Shown piece after piece: positions 54,166-55,450 of a DNA stretch of 55,450 nt. This stretch comes from Bacillota bacterium (GTDB lineage Bacteria; Bacillota; Clostridia; Acetivibrionales; DSM-1351): the NCBI GenBank assembly GCA_023431385.1, contig JAEYWA010000217.1, forward strand, positions 1-55,450, given 5' to 3'. Each line of letters begins with the position of its first letter. Positions within the stretch are counted from its first letter, which is position 1. Both the position numbers and the translations under genes were made by a program. Under the pieces are notes generated by a model. The model had not been told where the DNA came from, did not search any database, and saw only the letters and a program-made list of their open reading frames with translations.

Positions 54166-54234
54166 TTTCTTTGCCCTAAGGTAAGTTAATTTAGTAGAGA
54201 AAAGCCACTATGTGTCTTTTAATAACTATTTGTG

Positions 54235-54251
54235 TACGCGTTATGCGCGTA
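54235..54251 (+). promoter_or_regulatory. Palindromic operator, copy 2
   Basis: TACGCG-TTATG-CGCGTA (17 bp) precedes the metallo-beta-lactamase-fold gene by 13 bp, in the context ACTATTTGTG on its left and AGATGGGGGAG on its right. It is the counterpart of the element at 50144-50160; both arms are identical to that copy and only the 5-bp centre differs. Confidence 0.65.
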
Positions 54252-54264
54252 GATGGGGGAGTAT

Positions 54265-55092
54265 ATGAATTTGACCGTATTAGTTGACAACAATACTATC
54301 ATTGATAAAAATTTTTTTGGTGAGCCCGGTCTATCCTTTTATATAGAAGAGGAAAACATAAGGCTTCTCTTTGATGTTGGTTATTCCGATGTATTTTTAA
54401 GAAATGCATGTAAAATGAGCATAGATTTGAAAAGCTTAGATTATGTTGTTCTTTCACACGGACACCTGGATCATACCTGGGGGTTGATTCATTTGCTTGG
54501 GAGCATGGATTATTATAGTAGTGAATCGGTGAGAAAAGCAACATTGCTTGCTCATCCTATGGCTTTAGCACCAAAAGCCGATAATGGAGAGCAAATAGGC
54601 ATGGCATATTCAAAGGAAATACTGGGCAGCTGTTTTAACCTGGAGCTCTCGAAGACTCCGGTGTGGATTACCGATAGATTGGTGTTTCTTGGAGAAATTG
54701 AAAGAAAGTATGATTTTGAAAATCAAAATCCTATAGGAACAACTTTGATTGACGGAGTTGAAAAACCAGATTTTCTCATGGATGATACAGCTATGGCATA
54801 TAAAACAGAGAAGGGTATTGTGGTAATAACAGGTTGTTCGCACTCCGGTATCTGTAATGTTATTGACTATGCAAAAAAAATGTGTGGAGATGATAGGGTG
54901 TTGGATATTATCGGAGGCTTTCATCTGTTAAGTCCTCCTGAAATACAGATGAAGGAAACTATTGACTTCTTAAAAAGGGCAGCTCCTAAGGTTGTTCATA
55001 CTTGCCATTGTACCGATTTATCCTCGAAAATAGCGCTGGCTGGGGTAGTAAATGTTAGTGAGGTCGGAGTGGGTGGAAAATATTGTTATTAA
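54265..55092 (+). CDS. Metallo-beta-lactamase-fold hydrolase
   Basis: This ~275-residue protein has the motif VVLSHGHLDHTWGL (HxHxDH) and later ITGCSHSGICNVIDYAKK and GGFHLLSPPEIQMKETIDFL, then VVHTCHCTD. This set is typical of the group annotated as 7,8-dihydropterin-6-methyl-4-(beta-D-ribofuranosyl)aminobenzene-5'-phosphate synthase-like, whose real substrates in clostridia are unknown. ATG 54265 follows GGGGGAG closely; ATG 54253 is the alternative. It shares its upstream palindrome with the ABC exporter operon. Confidence 0.82.
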   Translation: MNLTVLVDNNTIIDKNFFGEPGLSFYIEEENIRLLFDVGYSDVFLRNACKMSIDLKSLDYVVLSHGHLDHTWGLIHLLGSMDYYSSESVRKATLLAHPMALAPKADNGEQIGMAYSKEILGSCFNLELSKTPVWITDRLVFLGEIERKYDFENQNPIGTTLIDGVEKPDFLMDDTAMAYKTEKGIVVITGCSHSGICNVIDYAKKMCGDDRVLDIIGGFHLLSPPEIQMKETIDFLKRAAPKVVHTCHCTDLSSKIALAGVVNVSEVGVGGKYCY

Positions 55093-55356
55093 TGTGGTTT
55101 TGAAAGTTATCAAATATTAAATTGCAAATTAATAAAAATACATAAAAAACATGTTCTTCTGACTAATACAGCTCAGAAGACGATGTTATGCGGTGTGTAG
55201 GCTATTTTGTTTGGGTTCCAGCACAAAAAAAATGAAAAACTTTAGTTTTGCATACAAAAAAATGAAATAAATATGAAATTAACACTTTTAAAAATTGCAT
55301 GATGTATGTTATTATAGTTGTATAAAAAATATATATCTAAATTAAGGGTGTGGAAT

Positions 55357-55450
55357 ATGCAAAAATACGGTTTACCAAACAAGCAGGGGCTTTACGACCC
55401 GGCACTAGAACATGATGCATGTGGAATGGGGTTTGTCGTAAACATAAAAG
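55357..55450 (+). CDS. gltB: Glutamate synthase large subunit, N-terminal fragment
   Basis: The window ends 31 codons into this gene. The sequence YGLPNKQGLYDPALEHDACGMGFVVNIK is the start of the glutamine amidotransferase domain; the Cys in HDACGMGF becomes the N-terminal nucleophile after removal of a short propeptide. ATG 55357 follows AAGGGTG. The enzyme makes glutamate from glutamine and 2-oxoglutarate. The 264 bp before it are very AT-rich and contain no visible gene. Confidence 0.9.
   Translation, partial: MQKYGLPNKQGLYDPALEHDACGMGFVVNIK

Overview
The window reads as a chromosomal segment of a low-GC, anaerobic, saccharolytic Clostridia species, most like Ruminiclostridium or related cellulolytic clostridia. 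The evidence is AT-rich intergenic DNA, strong GGAGG-type ribosome binding sites, frequent TTG/GTG starts, a trimeric [FeFe] hydrogenase, GH3 and GH36 glycosidase genes, a RNase H-like YkuK protein and a clostridial/Bacillus-type LexA box. The genus is inferred from gene content only.

Layout. 1-126: 3' end of a group II intron. 0.27-7 kb: an AraC/GyrI-type regulator, a transglutaminase-like protein, a deletion scar joining a broken AraC gene to a beheaded GH3 beta-glucosidase gene, an MnmC-like tRNA methyltransferase, a tRNA-dihydrouridine synthase and a lipoprotein. 7.1-10.9 kb (minus strand): an alpha-galactoside unit (GH36 plus GPH symporter). 11.25-12.06 kb: a GAF/LuxR-type regulator gene broken by a one-base shift in an A tract.

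12.3-30.9 kb: the centrepiece, a co-directional run of 18 genes that I interpret as an undescribed NRPS-independent, thiotemplated biosynthetic cluster. It holds an ABC-2 exporter (3 genes), a membrane-anchored 5'-nucleotidase, two free-standing acyl carrier proteins, a free-standing AMP-forming ligase, an ATP-grasp ligase and a PLP decarboxylase resembling the butirosin BtrJ/BtrK pair, three BtrH-like acyltransferase-type proteins, a type II thioesterase, a nucleotidyltransferase-family protein, a thymidylate-kinase-like kinase and three glycosyltransferases. A plausible logic is that amino acids are activated on the two carrier proteins, one is decarboxylated on its carrier, and BtrH-like enzymes pass the acyl groups to amine acceptors. 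Glycosyltransferases would decorate the product, the kinase/nucleotidyltransferase might mask it inside the cell, the ABC-2 pump would export it and the surface nucleotidase might unmask it. An MFS transporter and an AIM24-family protein follow (31.0-33.2 kb) and may or may not belong.

33.2-37.4 kb: a LexA-controlled transcription unit with a long structured leader and a very small WYL-like protein, a pyruvate-kinase-C-like protein, a nitroreductase with divergent HxlR regulator, a DUF362 protein and a coiled-coil protein. 37.5-41.6 kb: the hydC-hydB-hydA electron-bifurcating-type hydrogenase operon. 41.7-46.4 kb: a secreted protein, a 2-hydroxyacid dehydrogenase, an APH-like kinase, a flavoprotein and a decayed MFS gene. 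46.5-50.2 kb (minus): a heterodimeric ABC exporter. 50.4-55.1 kb: a 52-residue Cys-containing small protein, YkuK, RNase Z, an ECF sigma factor with its membrane partner and a metallo-beta-lactamase-fold protein. The latter shares a palindromic upstream element (TACGCG-N5-CGCGTA) with the ABC exporter. The window ends inside the start of gltB.

All calls are by eye from translated sequence and motifs; no database or folding search was run.
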